A DNA stretch of 64,000 nucleotides from Eudorina sp. 2006-703-Eu-15 (GCA_003117195.1 BDSI01000241.1:23997-87996), one strand, 5' to 3'; shown: positions 9,566-21,657, counted from the first letter of the stretch. Made by a program: numbers and translations. Notes: generated by a model from the sequence alone, not told the origin.

Positions 9566-12500
9566 TCAGAACAGCGAGATGTCCCGTCCAAACACCCGCG
9601 CCTTCATCCAGTCGAACAGGATCAACACGCGGTTGCGGAAAGACACCTGGGGGGAGCGGGGGAGGAAGGGGGTTGCTATGTGTGTGGGGAGAGATATAGG
9701 TGTATTGAGGTTTGGGAGGGCGGGAATGGGGTTTGTCAGGGAGAGGGTTGCAGGACCAACGAAAAATCCGTACATGGGTTGCCCTTGGGTGTACACCGTT
9801 GATCCCTTCTTGGGGTCCGCTGTAACGTTCGTTCATTTGTTCGTTCATTCATAAGTCGTCCCAACGCGCAGGTGTCGGCGGGGCAGCACGCAGCAGGCGG
9901 ATGAGCAGCGGCATGAGGTGTGTTTTGTCGTACACATACCGTACATGCGTGCCCCATGCGTGCCTACCTGCTTGGTGATATAGACCGACTTCCACAGCGC
10001 GAACGCCAGTGCGCCCGTGAGCTTCAGGTTGATGACGTCAAAGGCCTCCACCTGGGTCAGCGCCTTGTCGCTCCCTGGAGCAGAGGGGTTGGTAGAGGGG
10101 GGAGGGGGGCGGGGTGGGGTAGGGGGGGAGGGGGTAAGGGGGAGAGAGGTGGTTGGAAGTCGGAATATGAGCCAAGGGGCGCTCGGAGGATGGAGGAGAA
10201 ATCCCAGGACGCCACTCACCCACGTAGGCCATGATCCCCAGACTGAGGAACTCGAATGGGCGGTCCCAGTAGCGGACCTCCGTCGCCTCCGCCGCCTCGC
10301 GGGCCGCCGCCTCCTCCTCCGCCACGGACCGGAAGCACGCCGCCGACGCGCGCGCGATGGCCCCCGAGTCCGCTCCCCCCGAGGCCGCCACCGCCGCCGC
10401 CACCTCCGCGATGTCGCACACGGCCGCGGGGCGGGTGGGGCTGTCCAGGGAGGGTGCGGCGGTGAGCGCCTCGCTGTGCACCCGCACCCACGGGGGGGCG
10501 TCCATGCGGAACAGCGCGTCAGACACCTGGGGGGGGGTTTGGGACGGGGAGGGGAAGGGGAGGGGGAGGGACGGGAGGGGAAGGGGAGGGCGGGGAGGGG
10601 AGGGGAGGGGAGGGACGGGCAACTTGGGGAAACGGGATACTTGGGGGACGGGGTGAGGGGCATGGGTGACGGGGATGGGGCGAGAAGGGTTCTGTGGGTT
10701 GTGCAGGTTGTGAGGGGATGGAGCTTGGAGGGTACCTCGAGAGATCAGTGACGTATGCCTGCCCGCAGAGCTCTCACGGTAATGACATGCCGCTGCCCGG
10801 CTTTTTGGACTTGCAACGCCGCCTGAAGCTGCCTGAAGCTGCCTGAGGCTGCCTGCGCAACATGTCAATCAAACTCGCCCGCGGGTCTTACCCGCCAAGC
10901 AGTCCGCCCGGTCGACCCCTGCTTGCACCCACCATCGCGCCCCGTCCGCCCACCCGCCCTGTCCACCCGGGGTTGCACCCACCATCGCTGCCGCCTCGAT
11001 GCGATCTCTGCCCCCGGCGATGGCGGCGGCCAGCCAACGGAGGACCGGGTTGTGGTCGGTGGCGGTCTGGGGGCGGGGTAAATCGGCCATGTAGCACAAC
11101 CAGTCGGCAACACGATGGCGGTCCGATGGGAGTTGTGAGAGGGAGACAACACAGACAACCCGTGGCTGCAAGCCACTTGATTAATGAAGGAATGAATGAA
11201 CGTTACAGCCGACCCCGAAAAGGGATCAACGGTTTCCATCAAGTACCGCAGGTACGGCACTTGTGATGTTGGGGAGGAGACAGTGATGGGGATGTGGATG
11301 GCCTGCCTTCCCCTGACCCGGATACTCGTCCCGAAGCAGACGGCCGGTTTCAGCCTCAGACCCTCCCCTCCCTCCCCTGGCCCCTCCCTCCCCTGGCCCC
11401 CTCCCTGGAGAGGACGCCACCGCCTCCGACAGCCGCACCTGCAGCCTGCTCCTCTTGACCACTTGGAACGGCGGCGGCTGCGTGTAGCCCCCCACCCCCA
11501 GCTGGTAGCCGCTGTTGATGAGGTGGGCCAGGTAGGCGCCCTGCTGCCCAGCCACCTGCGCCGTGGCGGGCAGCCGGTTGCCCAGCACCAGCGAGCAGTC
11601 GCCCAGGGCCAGAAGGTCGGTGGCGCCAACCACCCGGAGGAACGAGTCCACGCACAGCTTGGAGCCGGGGGCCACGCGGGAGGTCTGGGGAGGGGGCCGG
11701 GGGGCGAGAGGGGAGTAGGGGTGAGCGGGCCAGAATGAATGAAGAGTGAAGCGAAATGAGTTGCTGAAGAGCGGGTTGGTCCTAGGTAATGAGCTCCGAA
11801 ACCCGGTTCATCGCATCGCACGCACCACGTGTCTCATGGGTCGCATTCACTCACACCGAGCGCCTCTTGCCGCCACCCAAGCTCCGCAAGCACACCTTCC
11901 CCCGCCAAGGCTATATACACCCTGCGCTCACCTCTGCCGCCATCGCTTGCTCCGGGACCATCCCTGCGACCTGCCGTACCAGCGGCCTGGGCGCGTTTCC
12001 CGCCGACCACAGACACACTCCGTATTCGAGCTCCTCGCCTCCCTGCAGCTGCACCTTGTCCTTGCTGACCCCCACCACCCGGACCCCGGTGCGGACCTCC
12101 ACCCCCTCCGACTTGAGGGTGGCCAGGGCGTTGCGCTGCAGCCGCTGGTCGAACTGCGTCAGGATGGTGGACACACTCTGAGGGCAGAGGGGGCGGGAGG
12201 GTGGGAGCGTGGGAGGGTTCCGGGCGGGGCCAGAGGTCTAGGGTTGAGTCATGGCTTGTGGGATGGAAGGGACGACGGGCGTTGGGCCGTTGGGCCGTTG
12301 GGCCGTTGGGCCGTTGGGCCGTCTGCCGAGCTCAGCGCCGCCTGGTCCGTCTGTCCGCCCTCTGCCCCACCCGCCCCACCCGGGGCCCCTCCCCCCCCCT
12401 ACCTGCAGCAGCGTGACCCTGACGTACGGCATCAGCGCGGGGTACTTCTTGCGCAGATCCTCGCGAACAAAGTCGGACAGGGTGCCCGCGAACTCCACAC

Positions 12501-15131
12501 CCGTGGGCCCACCGCCCACCACCACGAAGTGCAGCGCGGCGCGCCTGCGGGGTGGGTGATGACGAGCGACATGATGGGTAAGGCAGGCGTGTAGGGGCAG
12601 GGGGACGCTGTCAGGCCCTCGAAACAACCAGCGGCGGTCGACGGAAGGCACGTCGTGTTGAGCGGCGCTGGAGGCGCTTCATTCATTCCCAATTGAACCG
12701 GCGGGGTGTCAAACACGTACGTTCGATTTCCGCCTGGGCCTCGGGCTGATCAATGGCTAATCAAAATTTAAGCGTCCAATAGGGCTGAGGGCAGCTCGGG
12801 CGAACAGGCAACCCCTCTTCTCCTGCCGCGACCTCACGTAACTTCGTGAAGTGATCAATGCATGGCAGGCAGGATGTCGCAGCGGACCCAGCGGAAGAGG
12901 GGTTCTTACGTGGCGCGGGGGCAAGCAGCTGGGGCCTCTTCCGGGGAGCAGCGGCAGGACAGCGAAGCACGGCCGCCCCGGTGGGTCGGTGGGTCGGTGA
13001 CGCGATCGAGGTCCCCATCCGCTCCCGGGTCGGCCCCCTGGTGGAGCGACCCTCGCCCACGCCCCCCGGGAGCCTGGGTGGCCCGGGCCCCTGTCCCTCC
13101 CTGTCCCTCCCCACGAGCCGCACCTCTCCTCCTCGGTGGTGCCCGGCAGGCTGGCCAGCTCGAACTTCTCCGCGATCCGCTTCCGAAGGGCAACCGCGTC
13201 GCCGATCTCTGCGGCGGTAGGGGAGGTGGGCCGTCGGGGGCCGTGGCGGCGACCGGCAGTGAGCAGTAAGCGAGGTTACCCGGGTTAGTTCGACGTGCGG
13301 GCCAGGCCGGTGCAAACGTCGTCACGGCCTGGACTACCTTCCACGCTGTCACACCTGGACGTCCTGTCCTTTCAGGGTGTTAGTTAACTCCTGGATCGAT
13401 TTTACAAAAGCACTGAAGCGTCTGCTGCGCGCGCGCTCCTGTTCAGCCAACCTACCCTTCATGAAGAAGCAGTGTTCCCTGACCCCCGGCACCCCGAAGG
13501 TGGCGGGCTGCTCGCCAACAGCGATGACCGCCTTGTCGTACTGGATCTGAGGGGGAGAGGGACCGGGGCCGGGGCCAGGGCCGGGAGATGACAGGCCGCC
13601 CTCCGGGGAGGTAGAACGGTGGAGCAAGAGAACGCAGCCTAGGTCCAACACGCGGAAGACAAGACAGCCCTGAGCTCACGTCCGCTCTGGGCCGCCACAA
13701 CGGGTGAGCGCCCGGGATGGCAGGTCGCAGGCACCCACCTCGAACTGCGGCCGCCTGCCGTTCTCAAAGCTGAAGGTCGAGGTGCAGACGGCGAGCATGG
13801 CTGCGGCGGGCGGGTGAGTGAAGGGAGGGGAGGGCACGGCCGCGTTGACGATGTGGGTTAGACACGCGCTTTTTAAGAGAGTGGCAACTCCTTACATGAA
13901 ACCAAAATGGTTCTGCAATCACATCCAAGACAAGAAAACTGTACGGTAAAATTTCCCTGTTCGATCCCTACTCGGAGGTCTCTTTCGTTTTAAAGCTCCG
14001 CCGACAGCCGCTGCTCCGTCTGAGCAAACCGGAAATGATTGCAGCGGACTCGAGGTCTTGAGCCCGAACACAAAATGCAAACCGCGCTGCGGCCCGCCCG
14101 CCCGATCTGCTCACCCTCCGGGTCCAGGCTGTCGCACTCGGCCTCCAGGTATGTGACGCAGGGGTTGGAGGTGCGGATGGGCTCCAGCAGCGACCGGAAC
14201 TCCACGGTGCCCACGGCGGTGGAGGGCAGCATGGGCGTGAACACAAAGTGGTTGCGCGGCGACACCACCACCACGTCGTACGTGTCGGTGTCGATGACCT
14301 TGATCAGCGAGTGCGCCCCCCAGCCGCTGCCCAGCACCAGCACCACGGGCTTGGTGGAGGACCGCAGGCGCATGCGCCCGCCGTCGCCTGGCGCAGAAGG
14401 GCGGGGGCGGAGCGCGAGAGCGGAGGCTGTGTTGGCACGGCGCCACAAAACCGGGTGTCAGCAACCCCCCCTCCCCCAGGATTGTATTTCTGGGGAATGT
14501 TTGCGGGAGATAGCAGCTGGGAAAGGGGCGGAGGGCTGCCTGGATTGCCTTTGCGGGGAAAGGGCAGCTGCTGCGCAAGCTGCCGACGATCTGGACAGGG
14601 ATAGGCTCCCACTTTCTCCGTACATTTGTCGTACATGCAGCTCCTGGACAGCAGAGGGATGCCCAACAAAACAGGCATCGTGCCGTACGGCACACGTGGC
14701 CGCCTGTAGATCTGTTCTGTGCCCGCCCACGCACCCGCCCACCCACCTGGCACCAGCTGCTCCTGCATCTTTTTGATGGCGCACTCGGGCTGAGTCACCA
14801 GGCGGCGAAGGTGGCGACCCACATCCACCACGGAGTCACCCAGCTGGTCCAGGGCCACGGCGGCGAATGGGCGGCGAGGGGGCCATTGAGGCCCACCGGG
14901 CAGCGGAAACTGCTGCGGACCTGGGGGGGCGGGGTTGGTGCTGGCGGCGGTGGTGGCTGCGGCAGCGGGCGCAGGCTTGACCCTGGCTGGAGGCCCCGCA
15001 GGTGTTGACGTGGGTGGCGTTGACGTGGGTGGCGTTGACGTGGGTGGCGACAGGGGGGGAGGTGGCGCTGGCCGTGGGGCTACCGGAGCGCCCTGCGGTA
15101 TATTGGGGCAGATTGATGCGACAGGTTGCAT
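9566..15131 (-). CDS. Type II NAD(P)H dehydrogenase, copy 2 (complete)
   Basis: NDH-2/NDA-family flavoenzyme passing electrons from NAD(P)H to quinone. Twelve minus-strand exons: 15131-14747, 14387-14115, 13800-13739, 13546-13456, 13208-13124, 12544-12403, 12177-11932, 11684-11439, 11066-10983, 10526-10220, 10074-9968, 9646-9566. They have GT..AG borders and total 2109 nt (702 residues plus TGA). FAD motif GSGWG is at about residues 148-152, the second dinucleotide motif GGGPTG at about 309-314, and the C-terminal [14 protein letters not shown] and ALTQVEAFD blocks match the family. The last exon (ending VFGRDISLF) resembles the membrane-contacting C-terminus. The protein is longer than usual (about 500-600 residues) because of a Pro/Ala-rich N-terminus with STPPT repeats and an Ala-rich insert in exon 10. 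Q346 ends the second beta strand where NADH-specific enzymes carry Glu. The start ATG is not certain; an acceptor (ACCGCAG) at about 15093 would imply an upstream exon. Confidence 0.9.
9789..9853 (+). repeat. (CATT)n-tailed dispersed repeat, intron copy
   Basis: The stretch from gtgtacaccgttgatccc to a CATT-like tail sits in the last intron of dehydrogenase copy 2. It matches, as reverse complement, the ends at 29805 and 47463. Confidence 0.8.
11181..11233 (-). repeat. (CATT)n-tailed dispersed repeat, intron copy
   Basis: A reverse-orientation end (aatgaatgaacgttacagcc, then gaccccgaaaagggatcaac) lies in the intron between exons 9 and 8 of dehydrogenase copy 2. Copy 1 lacks it, so it probably inserted after the gene duplication. 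Confidence 0.75.
12281..12320. repeat. 8-bp tandem repeat, 5 units
   Basis: Five copies of gttgggcc lie in the intron next to exon 6 of dehydrogenase copy 2. Confidence 0.9.
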
Positions 15132-17465
15132 TTCGCGTCATGCACTAGCCAGTTGCAAGGGTGATGATTTCATTTTCCTCCGGTACGGAAACCTATCCTA
15201 GCGAAAAAACCCAACGCTGCCGTGAGCATGCGTCAAATGCCTTCAGCGGTGTCATGTACCGGTATTTCTGCATGAGGCACCTACGAGCTATCTGGGCCCG
15301 TTGGAACACCCGGTCGGGATACGGGTCCACCTTGTAACGGTTACATTACGTTATGAGGTGTTGTGCTCATGGTCTTGGGACCAGGCCTCTCCAGCGTGGC
15401 TGCGCCTGGCTTATCTTCTGCGCGGAGGGGAGGGACTCGAGCGCTGACGTGCAACGGACACCGAGCACCTTGCGGAGCGCGTCCATGCGCTGGTGGAGCA
15501 GCCGTCAGCTTAGCACCTGGTATCAACGGGCGTCCGTTGGCACTAGTCAGGATGCAACCAGAATGTTAGCGTTGAAGTTATGTTTGGTTCACATGGCTTG
15601 CGCTCACCGCCATCCACGTGGCCACGGCAGATTCTCCCTCGCAGCTGTGTGGACGTGAGCTTCATGCTCTTGAGGTTGAAGAAGACAACCGAACAAGACC
15701 TAAAATATAATATGACTATAAATATTAAGTCGTGATCGATTATACAGAAAAGTTTCTAATGCCGGTGTTTGTATGACGCTCCCTTGTTTTAAGCAAGGTT
15801 TACAATATGTACCGTATACATACGAACGGGGCAAGCGCGAGAGATACGCTGCATCCGGTACGCATAATATTCTGTTATGGCATGATTACGGTATTCTCGC
15901 GGTCTCTCGGAAGGTGTCGGTCATTTGACGCCGGTTGACATCCGGGTGACCAATTGTGTATGCCCGGCCCATCAACAACGCATTTTATTTCAGCATCGCA
16001 TAACACATATTTTTAGGTTTGAGAATTTTCCGGTCACGTTGGCAGAGAGGCAGTTATCGGCTTTTAAGAATGCGGAATCCCAACGATCTTACTAACAGGA
16101 CGGTTCGATGAAATAGGCTGCGCGGGGCTGCACGCTAGCTACGTCCTTGACATAATAGGAATACTCAGTCAGATTGTTCATCAAACATATGTTTTTATTA
16201 CCTACCTTCAACCTCTTTCGCACTCGTGGCGACGCGCAGGCACCCACCATCTAGTGGTCAACTTCGTGCAGATCACCAGCGACACAGTGCCATTTCCCCC
16301 CTATTAACTTTCCCCGAGCAAGTTCCCATGTGCATTGCACAGGGCACCTGGCGGGGTATCCCAGGTGAAGAACCAGAACGCGCGTGCCTGCTTGCGCATG
16401 TAACCGCTACTTGGTGGACCCGTATCCCGACCGGGTGCCTGCTTGCTTGTGCGCGTACGTACGCTCTCGTGCACAGGCGCATACAGGCTGTAACGTTCCG
16501 CTGTTATCTTCATTCATTCATCCACAACAGGCGGGGTCCAGTGTAACATCAACAGTCAAGACCAAAGGCGATGCGCTCAAGGGGTACACTCGCGATGTGG
16601 TTGTGCAATGGACCCCCGCCCATGAACAGGTGGATACCCAGCCCGCGACCTAGTCGTTTGGATTTGTTACCTTGGCATCCTTCACACCGCTGTCCCACCG
16701 CGAATTCCCTGCCACTCCGGCACCAGCCGAAGCTGACCAGGAAGGACCAGGATGACAACATCCGGGCGCCACGCTGAGGCCCCAATTTACGGAACATGGT
16801 TTACAGAAGATACTAGAACCACTACTGCTCCGCGCTGCTCTGTCACAATGTGCAGGTCGGGTACATTTACTATGATCGGTTATGTGCGTCGTGCGCGCGA
16901 CATGGACAGGCCGGCGGCCTTGGGCAGCCACGCGAAGAACGAATGAAAGAGTGTTTATCCGGGGGAACATTACGACGGCAATGCCTGGAACCCGGGAGGG
17001 CGATGAGTAACCTCGCGGGTTCTTTGCAAATCACAGGTGCCTACTACCGTGTGCAGATTTTTGGGCGGGGCCCCAGCGTGAAGCGCGTTCGGGGGGCCCC
17101 GCCCCGTAGGATTGCCCATGTCCGTGCGCCGTGCGCCGTGCGTGGGTAACGGCAAAACGTTCATTTGTGATCTGCTGCGGTTCGACAGCAGTATTAACTC
17201 CGAACCCCAATTACACAACCCTGTTCACACGTACGTTCGTACACTAGAACCCTCGTTCGTTCGACGCTAGCACGGAACCTAAGCCTCAACCGCAACCAAC
17301 CGCCAGGCCTCGCCCTAGCTTAGGAGGTGAAAACAGAAAAGGGGGATAAGGTACCTGCCTCCGAGACCGCACGCCAGCTGAGCGCTCCACGTCGGCGCTA
17401 CTAACCTATCTCTCTCTGCTGGCACGTGCAAGGCAGCCGAACGCTCTGCCGCCTAAGGCTCTCGA
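15132..17465. other. Spacer upstream of NDH-2 copy 2
   Basis: No gene recognised. The stretch 15650-16250 is noticeably AT-richer than its surroundings. It should contain the promoter and any 5' exons of dehydrogenase copy 2. A (CATT)n-tailed repeat end lies at 16486-16522. Confidence 0.6.
16486..16522 (+). repeat. (CATT)n-tailed repeat end
   Basis: ggctgtaacgttcc followed by cattcattcat matches the tail of the dispersed family found elsewhere in the window. Only the terminal part is recognisable. Confidence 0.5.
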
Positions 17466-18056
17466 CTACCGCCTCAGCCTGCGGCACAGCACACCCCCCT
17501 CATCCCAGTCGATCAACCTCACATATATACTGCTCACAACTTCTAGGCGCCGTGCCACTGACCGCCTGACGTACACCTTGACCGCGTCCGACTTCCAGCG
17601 ACTGTGCGCCTTGATTTCCTCCTCCACCACTCCAGCGTTCGCCGCAGCCGTTGCGCCGCCTTTGTGCAAACTGTGTGAATACAAGCTGTTCAGGTCTGCC
17701 CGCACCTCTGGCTGCGCCCGCATGACTTCCAAGAGCCGGGTCCGCAGCCGGTCGGAAACCACCCCAAGTCCCCACCTCACACGCGAGCCACCCTTGCCCA
17801 CCGCTGCAAACACCGGGTGCCCCGAGGCCCCCGAGGTCTCTACCAAACGCCGCTCGCAGTGCCGCCGCACAATGCGCCCGATTGGCACCCCGCTCCTGGT
17901 GAGCTCGGCCAGGCACACTTGCTCTCCCTGACCGGTCTGGTCCGTCTTGCTCTTGCGAATAGACAGCAGGATTCCTCCGTCGGTATGCGTCGTAACGTCC
18001 CCAATGTCAAGGCCAACTAGCTCACTCACGTTGATCATGTACAGCAACTCCGCCAC
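17466..18056 (-). pseudogene. Tyrosine recombinase, C-terminal half
   Basis: The open frame holds MINVSELVGLDIGDVTTHTD, then RKSKTDQTGQGEQV, then HSLHKGGATAAANAGV and RWKSDAVKVYVR. These are the box II features of DIRS-family tyrosine recombinases, including the final catalytic Tyr. The usual HSLR appears as HSLH, so the second catalytic Arg seems replaced by His. It is separated from its N-terminal half by the insertion at 18060-18706. Confidence 0.75.
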
Positions 18057-18059
18057 GCA

Positions 18060-18706
18060 CGGGAGAGTTCTTCCAGTGAAGTCGTCGCAACGCCATGGCC
18101 TTGCTGAAGGTGTTCACTTCGCCCCCGCTGCCGATGCGCGCCAGGTACGCGTCCAGTTTGCACTCTGTGGCCGAACGCAAATGCGCCCAGTCAAGAATAC
18201 ACCAAGGTGGGTGACCAGGTGGTGCGGGACATGAACAACATCACCAGCGGCGCCCTCAGCTCCTTGGGCTTCAACGACCCACAGCAGTTGGGGCAGTACA
18301 TCGGCAGCTGGGCGGGGTGGCTGGTGACTGTGCTGACGTCGGCGGCCAACACCGCCGTCGCCGGCGCCGGGCCCGAGCCGACGGCGGGCATTCACTGGGA
18401 CTCCCAGCTCAGCTCAGCTCTATATCAATATCTACGGCAGGTCGCTAACTGACGTTTGCTCGGCGAGCGGGTACGGCAGACTTGTGTAATAAACCGGGGA
18501 GGTACGCCACTGAAAGATGATGTGGGCATCGGTCAGCAGCCGCCTGCTGCTGGTCCATTGACGGGGGCCCAGCAGGAAGGGCGGGTCATGATCTCGTACA
18601 CGGTGCCGGTAAATCGCCTCGTGGCTAGAGCAGGATTACAATTTGTTATAAATGTTATGTACAAAAGAACAGCTCAGCAGTTCCGAGGCATATGCAAATG
18701 GCAGCC
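18060..18706. mobile_element. Insertion inside the DIRS recombinase
   Basis: About 640 bp interrupt the recombinase directly after GFFGMLRR and before VAELLYM. There is no GT/AG pair at the edges in the gene's direction, so it is not a normal intron. It has an 81-codon plus-strand open frame (18207-18452) with MNNITSGALSSLGFNDPQQL that I do not recognise. I could not define terminal repeats or a target duplication. Confidence 0.5.
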
Positions 18707-19570
18707 CTGGCGCCTCAGCATGCCGAAGAAACCCAGCACGAACGCGCAAGCGTCCTGATCGCAGACCGCCGCTGATTCGGGCCGCCGATCTGCCTCCACT
18801 CGCAACCAACCGATTAGGAGCTGCAGGAAGCTTAGCGGCAGCGGGACCTTTGCACGCGGCTGCGGGTTGCCGGTGGCGGCGCGGCGCCGGAGGGCTTGGA
18901 CCAGTGTCTTGCACACCTGCTTGTCCTGGCTAATGAACGCCTCCGCCGGCAGTCCTCGACTTCGCTGCCAGTCGGACAGAGCACTTAATGTGCCCGCCAA
19001 TGTGGATTTAGCCAGCCCCGCCTGCGCTGCGTGGGTGATGAACAAGCATACCAACTGGCGGTTCAGGTCAGCTTTCCGTGCCCGAGGAAAAGCGGCTTCG
19101 TGGCTAAGCCCAGCGACCTCGGTGACGAATTTGGCGTATCGCCGACGGCCGTCCTCGTACGTGTTGGCCGAGCTCGCGCTTACCGCACTCGCCGCGAGCC
19201 CAACCCAGTCACACGCGAGCTCTGCGAGCCGTGTGTTGCCGCTGGCGGTAGCTGTGCCGTCACGTGACGCTGCAAGCACGCAGCCTGGGCACCGAAACCA
19301 GCCACCCACGTAAGCGCCCCCTGCCAGGCCGAAGCAGCTGTGATGGGCTTCTACTGGGCAGCTCTCGCATCGAAGATCCCCTGGCCCGCATGCCCTGCGG
19401 CAGCGGCTGCACCTATGATCGGCTACTGTCGTCGGTATATTGGTAGTTCCGTAACTGGCGGTTGCGGGTCGGCCTGTCACAGCTACGCAGCCGCCTCCAC
19501 TGCCGTTGCTCTTTTGCGCAGCTGTGGGCGCCCACGCGGCTACCGTTGTTACGTGGTAGTTGCCTGTCAA
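18707..19570 (-). pseudogene. Tyrosine recombinase, N-terminal half with PHD-like finger
   Basis: The frame encodes a Cys/His cluster, then the SAM-like N-terminal core of a DIRS recombinase (ANTYEDGRRRYAKF, KSTLAGTLSALSDWQRSRG), and ends at GFFGMLRR with the first catalytic Arg. Counting from 19570, Cys54, 57, 68, 71, His76, Cys79, 94 and 97 give a C2-C2-H-C-C2 spacing with a Trp at 91, which fits a PHD finger. PHD fingers bind histone tails, so a chromatin-targeting role is inferred. The codon at 19570 is TTG, so the true start is unknown. Confidence 0.7.
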
Positions 19571-19585
19571 CGGGGCGGGGAAGGA

Positions 19586-20026
19586 TTAAGGCAACCGGAG
19601 GACGATCCAGTCATAAGGCGACGGGTCTGCTTCCAAACCCCAGGGCCACAAGCAGAGAGAGCGATGGGCACCAAGTGTGTTAACTGCGATAAACGGGCTC
19701 CTGTTAGTGCCTGCTGTCCGAATGTATCGCCGGTACCATGGCTGCTGCTCCCATCGGGGTACCACCACTGTTGCCTTTGTATTGCTGTCCAACTGTCGAG
19801 CCTTGGCCAACTCATCAAGGACGTCTCCAACCAGAGCTGTGGGCGGGAAGGCCCAAAGCACCTTTCCTGCGAGCTCTGAGGCCTTGCCCAAAATGGAGCG
19901 CTCCGGGCTGTAGAACGTTGTGCAGCCGGGCTGGGCGTTGATGCCGAGGACGTCGCAACAGCAATCCACTGATGGCCGGTATTTGTCTCCCACCAACGAG
20001 CTGAATATCCGTGGCTTGAGGCGCAA
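19586..20026 (-). pseudogene. Methyltransferase-like domain of DIRS element
   Basis: The region between RNase H and recombinase contains FFSSLVGD-like start RIFSSLVGDKYRPSVDCCCD, then KVLWAFPPTALVGDVLD, ATVVVPRWEQQPWY and a C-terminal YDWIVLRLP. DIRS elements usually have a degenerate Dam-like methyltransferase domain here, with a PP motif at the position of AFPP. Whether it ever had activity is unknown. Confidence 0.55.
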
Positions 20027-20807
20027 ATTCTGGCCCGGGCCAGCGCCAACTGCCTGCTTAGACGATCAGCTCGCACGTTTTCCACGCCCGCTATGTGTTC
20101 GGCCCGCAGCTCGAAGTTGTGTTTGACGGCCAGCAGAGCGATTTGCCGGCTGATGCTGCGCCCGTCACGAATGCGTGTCGACCCTTTATTGATGGCGGCG
20201 ACCGCCTGGGTGTTATCGCACCGTACTAAAACCCGCCGACCAGTCAACCGCGGCGCCCAGGACTGCAAACACCGTAAGATCGCCGACAGCTCCAGCCAGG
20301 CGATATGCAGGCTGCGCTCGTCTTCCGACCAGACACCTTGAACTTCTGCGGCTTCCCGGGCGCCCCCAAAGCCCGCGCCACTAGCCGACTAGCGTCTGTA
20401 AAGACCACTGCGCCATTGGGTCCAGTGAACTCCCCCCTCACCAAGTCGAGATCTGCTGTGGTGGCGCGCTTGACACCGTCCCACACGCACGGGTCGGTCT
20501 GAAGGACTTCCAACCAGAACTGTAGGTCGTCAGCCGCTGCGGCCGAGAGCTGTACAAACGCTGGCGCCGGTTTCTCGGGTGAGTAAACGTTGTCATAGAT
20601 GTGCTGTACGAACGCGTATCCCCAGCGACACGCGCGAGAAATGAACGTTATGCGGCCCGCCACCGCCTCGAGATCGCGTCGCCGTATTGGGCCCACTTTA
20701 GCTGCATCCAGGAGAGCCACAATATCGTTAGCATACCGTGCTCGCTTCTCCGGCGCAATGCGCATTTCCATGGTGATTGTATCGAACAGCATGCCAAGGA
20801 ATTCCAA
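20000..20807 (-). pseudogene. DIRS RT thumb and RNase H domain
   Basis: It begins LEFLGMLFDTITMEMRIAPE (RT connection), then VVFTDASRL (first RNase H Asp), IAWLELSAI (Glu) in a shifted frame, VLVRCDNTQAVAAINKG (Asp), and HIAGVENVRADRLSRQ (last Asp). All four metal-binding positions are visible, but a frame change near 20335 breaks the domain. Confidence 0.8.
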
Positions 20808-21657
20808 CTACTGCTGAGCCAGACCGTTCATCACGGCCCCGATCTTTGCTGGCTTTCCACTCGAGACCCAGCTCTGCCCCCACCTCGTCCAGCACCTCAA
20901 ACGCGCCCACCACGTCCGCGTGTGTGCTACCCAGCAGCATGAAGTCGTCCACGTAGACGAAGATGCGCACTTGCAACCCCCGACGGTCACATTCCGCCTG
21001 AAAGATGTCCCGGGCCACGGTGGTAAGTTCGACGAAGATGGGCGGGCTCTGGCTGGCGCCGAAAGGGAGTGCTACAAAACGCTGAAGCGCGCCTGACACT
21101 GGATGCCGGAACGCCACATACCGTCGTGCCTCAGGCGCCAACATGACATGATGAAAACCGTTGGCGAGGTCTCGCTTGCCGAGGAAACCGTTCGGTGGCA
21201 GGTTCTGCAGCAACACCCCCAGGTCTGGAAGCGGACATGGCAACTTCTCCATGCACTCGTTGACGCCCGAGCACGAGGGGTCGATGATAGGACGAATGGA
21301 CTTGTCGGGTTTCAGCACCACGTGTAGGGGGTTTATGACAGCTGCGAAGCTAGTGATATCCCCATGGATTCCTGCGTCGTACTGTTCTGTAACTCCTGTT
21401 ACCAGCAGCGCATCGAAGTGCTTGCCCATCGCTGCGAGATGGGGTTGAATGGTCGGGTGATTCCGGAGGTGGTGGGATACTGGGGGGTCCGAGGTGAACT
21501 GCCAAACTGCTGCATTGCGAATAGCCGCTGAGTCAGCACCCCGCCGCTGCCATGCCTCCGTGTTGAGTTTCGCGCCACCTGCTGGGAACCAAGGCTGAGC
21601 TGGCGGTCCGCCTGCGCCGTCGCCTGAACCGGTCCCAACATCGACACCAACAAACAA
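20808..21657 (-). pseudogene. DIRS reverse transcriptase
   Basis: The frame has INPLHVVLKPDKSIRPIIDP, FLGKRDLANGFHHVMLAPEA, RFVALPFGASQSPPIF and the catalytic box RIFVYVDDFMLLGS (YVDD). It replaces RNA by DNA in the element's life cycle. The frame is lost near 20830, and a TAG follows the AQQ codons at 20808. Confidence 0.85.

Noticed and set aside
13349..13455. Extension of dehydrogenase exon 4 ([19 protein letters not shown])
   Set aside because: It is open and identical in both copies, but it follows a donor whose use joins exon 5 in phase to give [15 protein letters not shown]. The identity is better explained by gene conversion.
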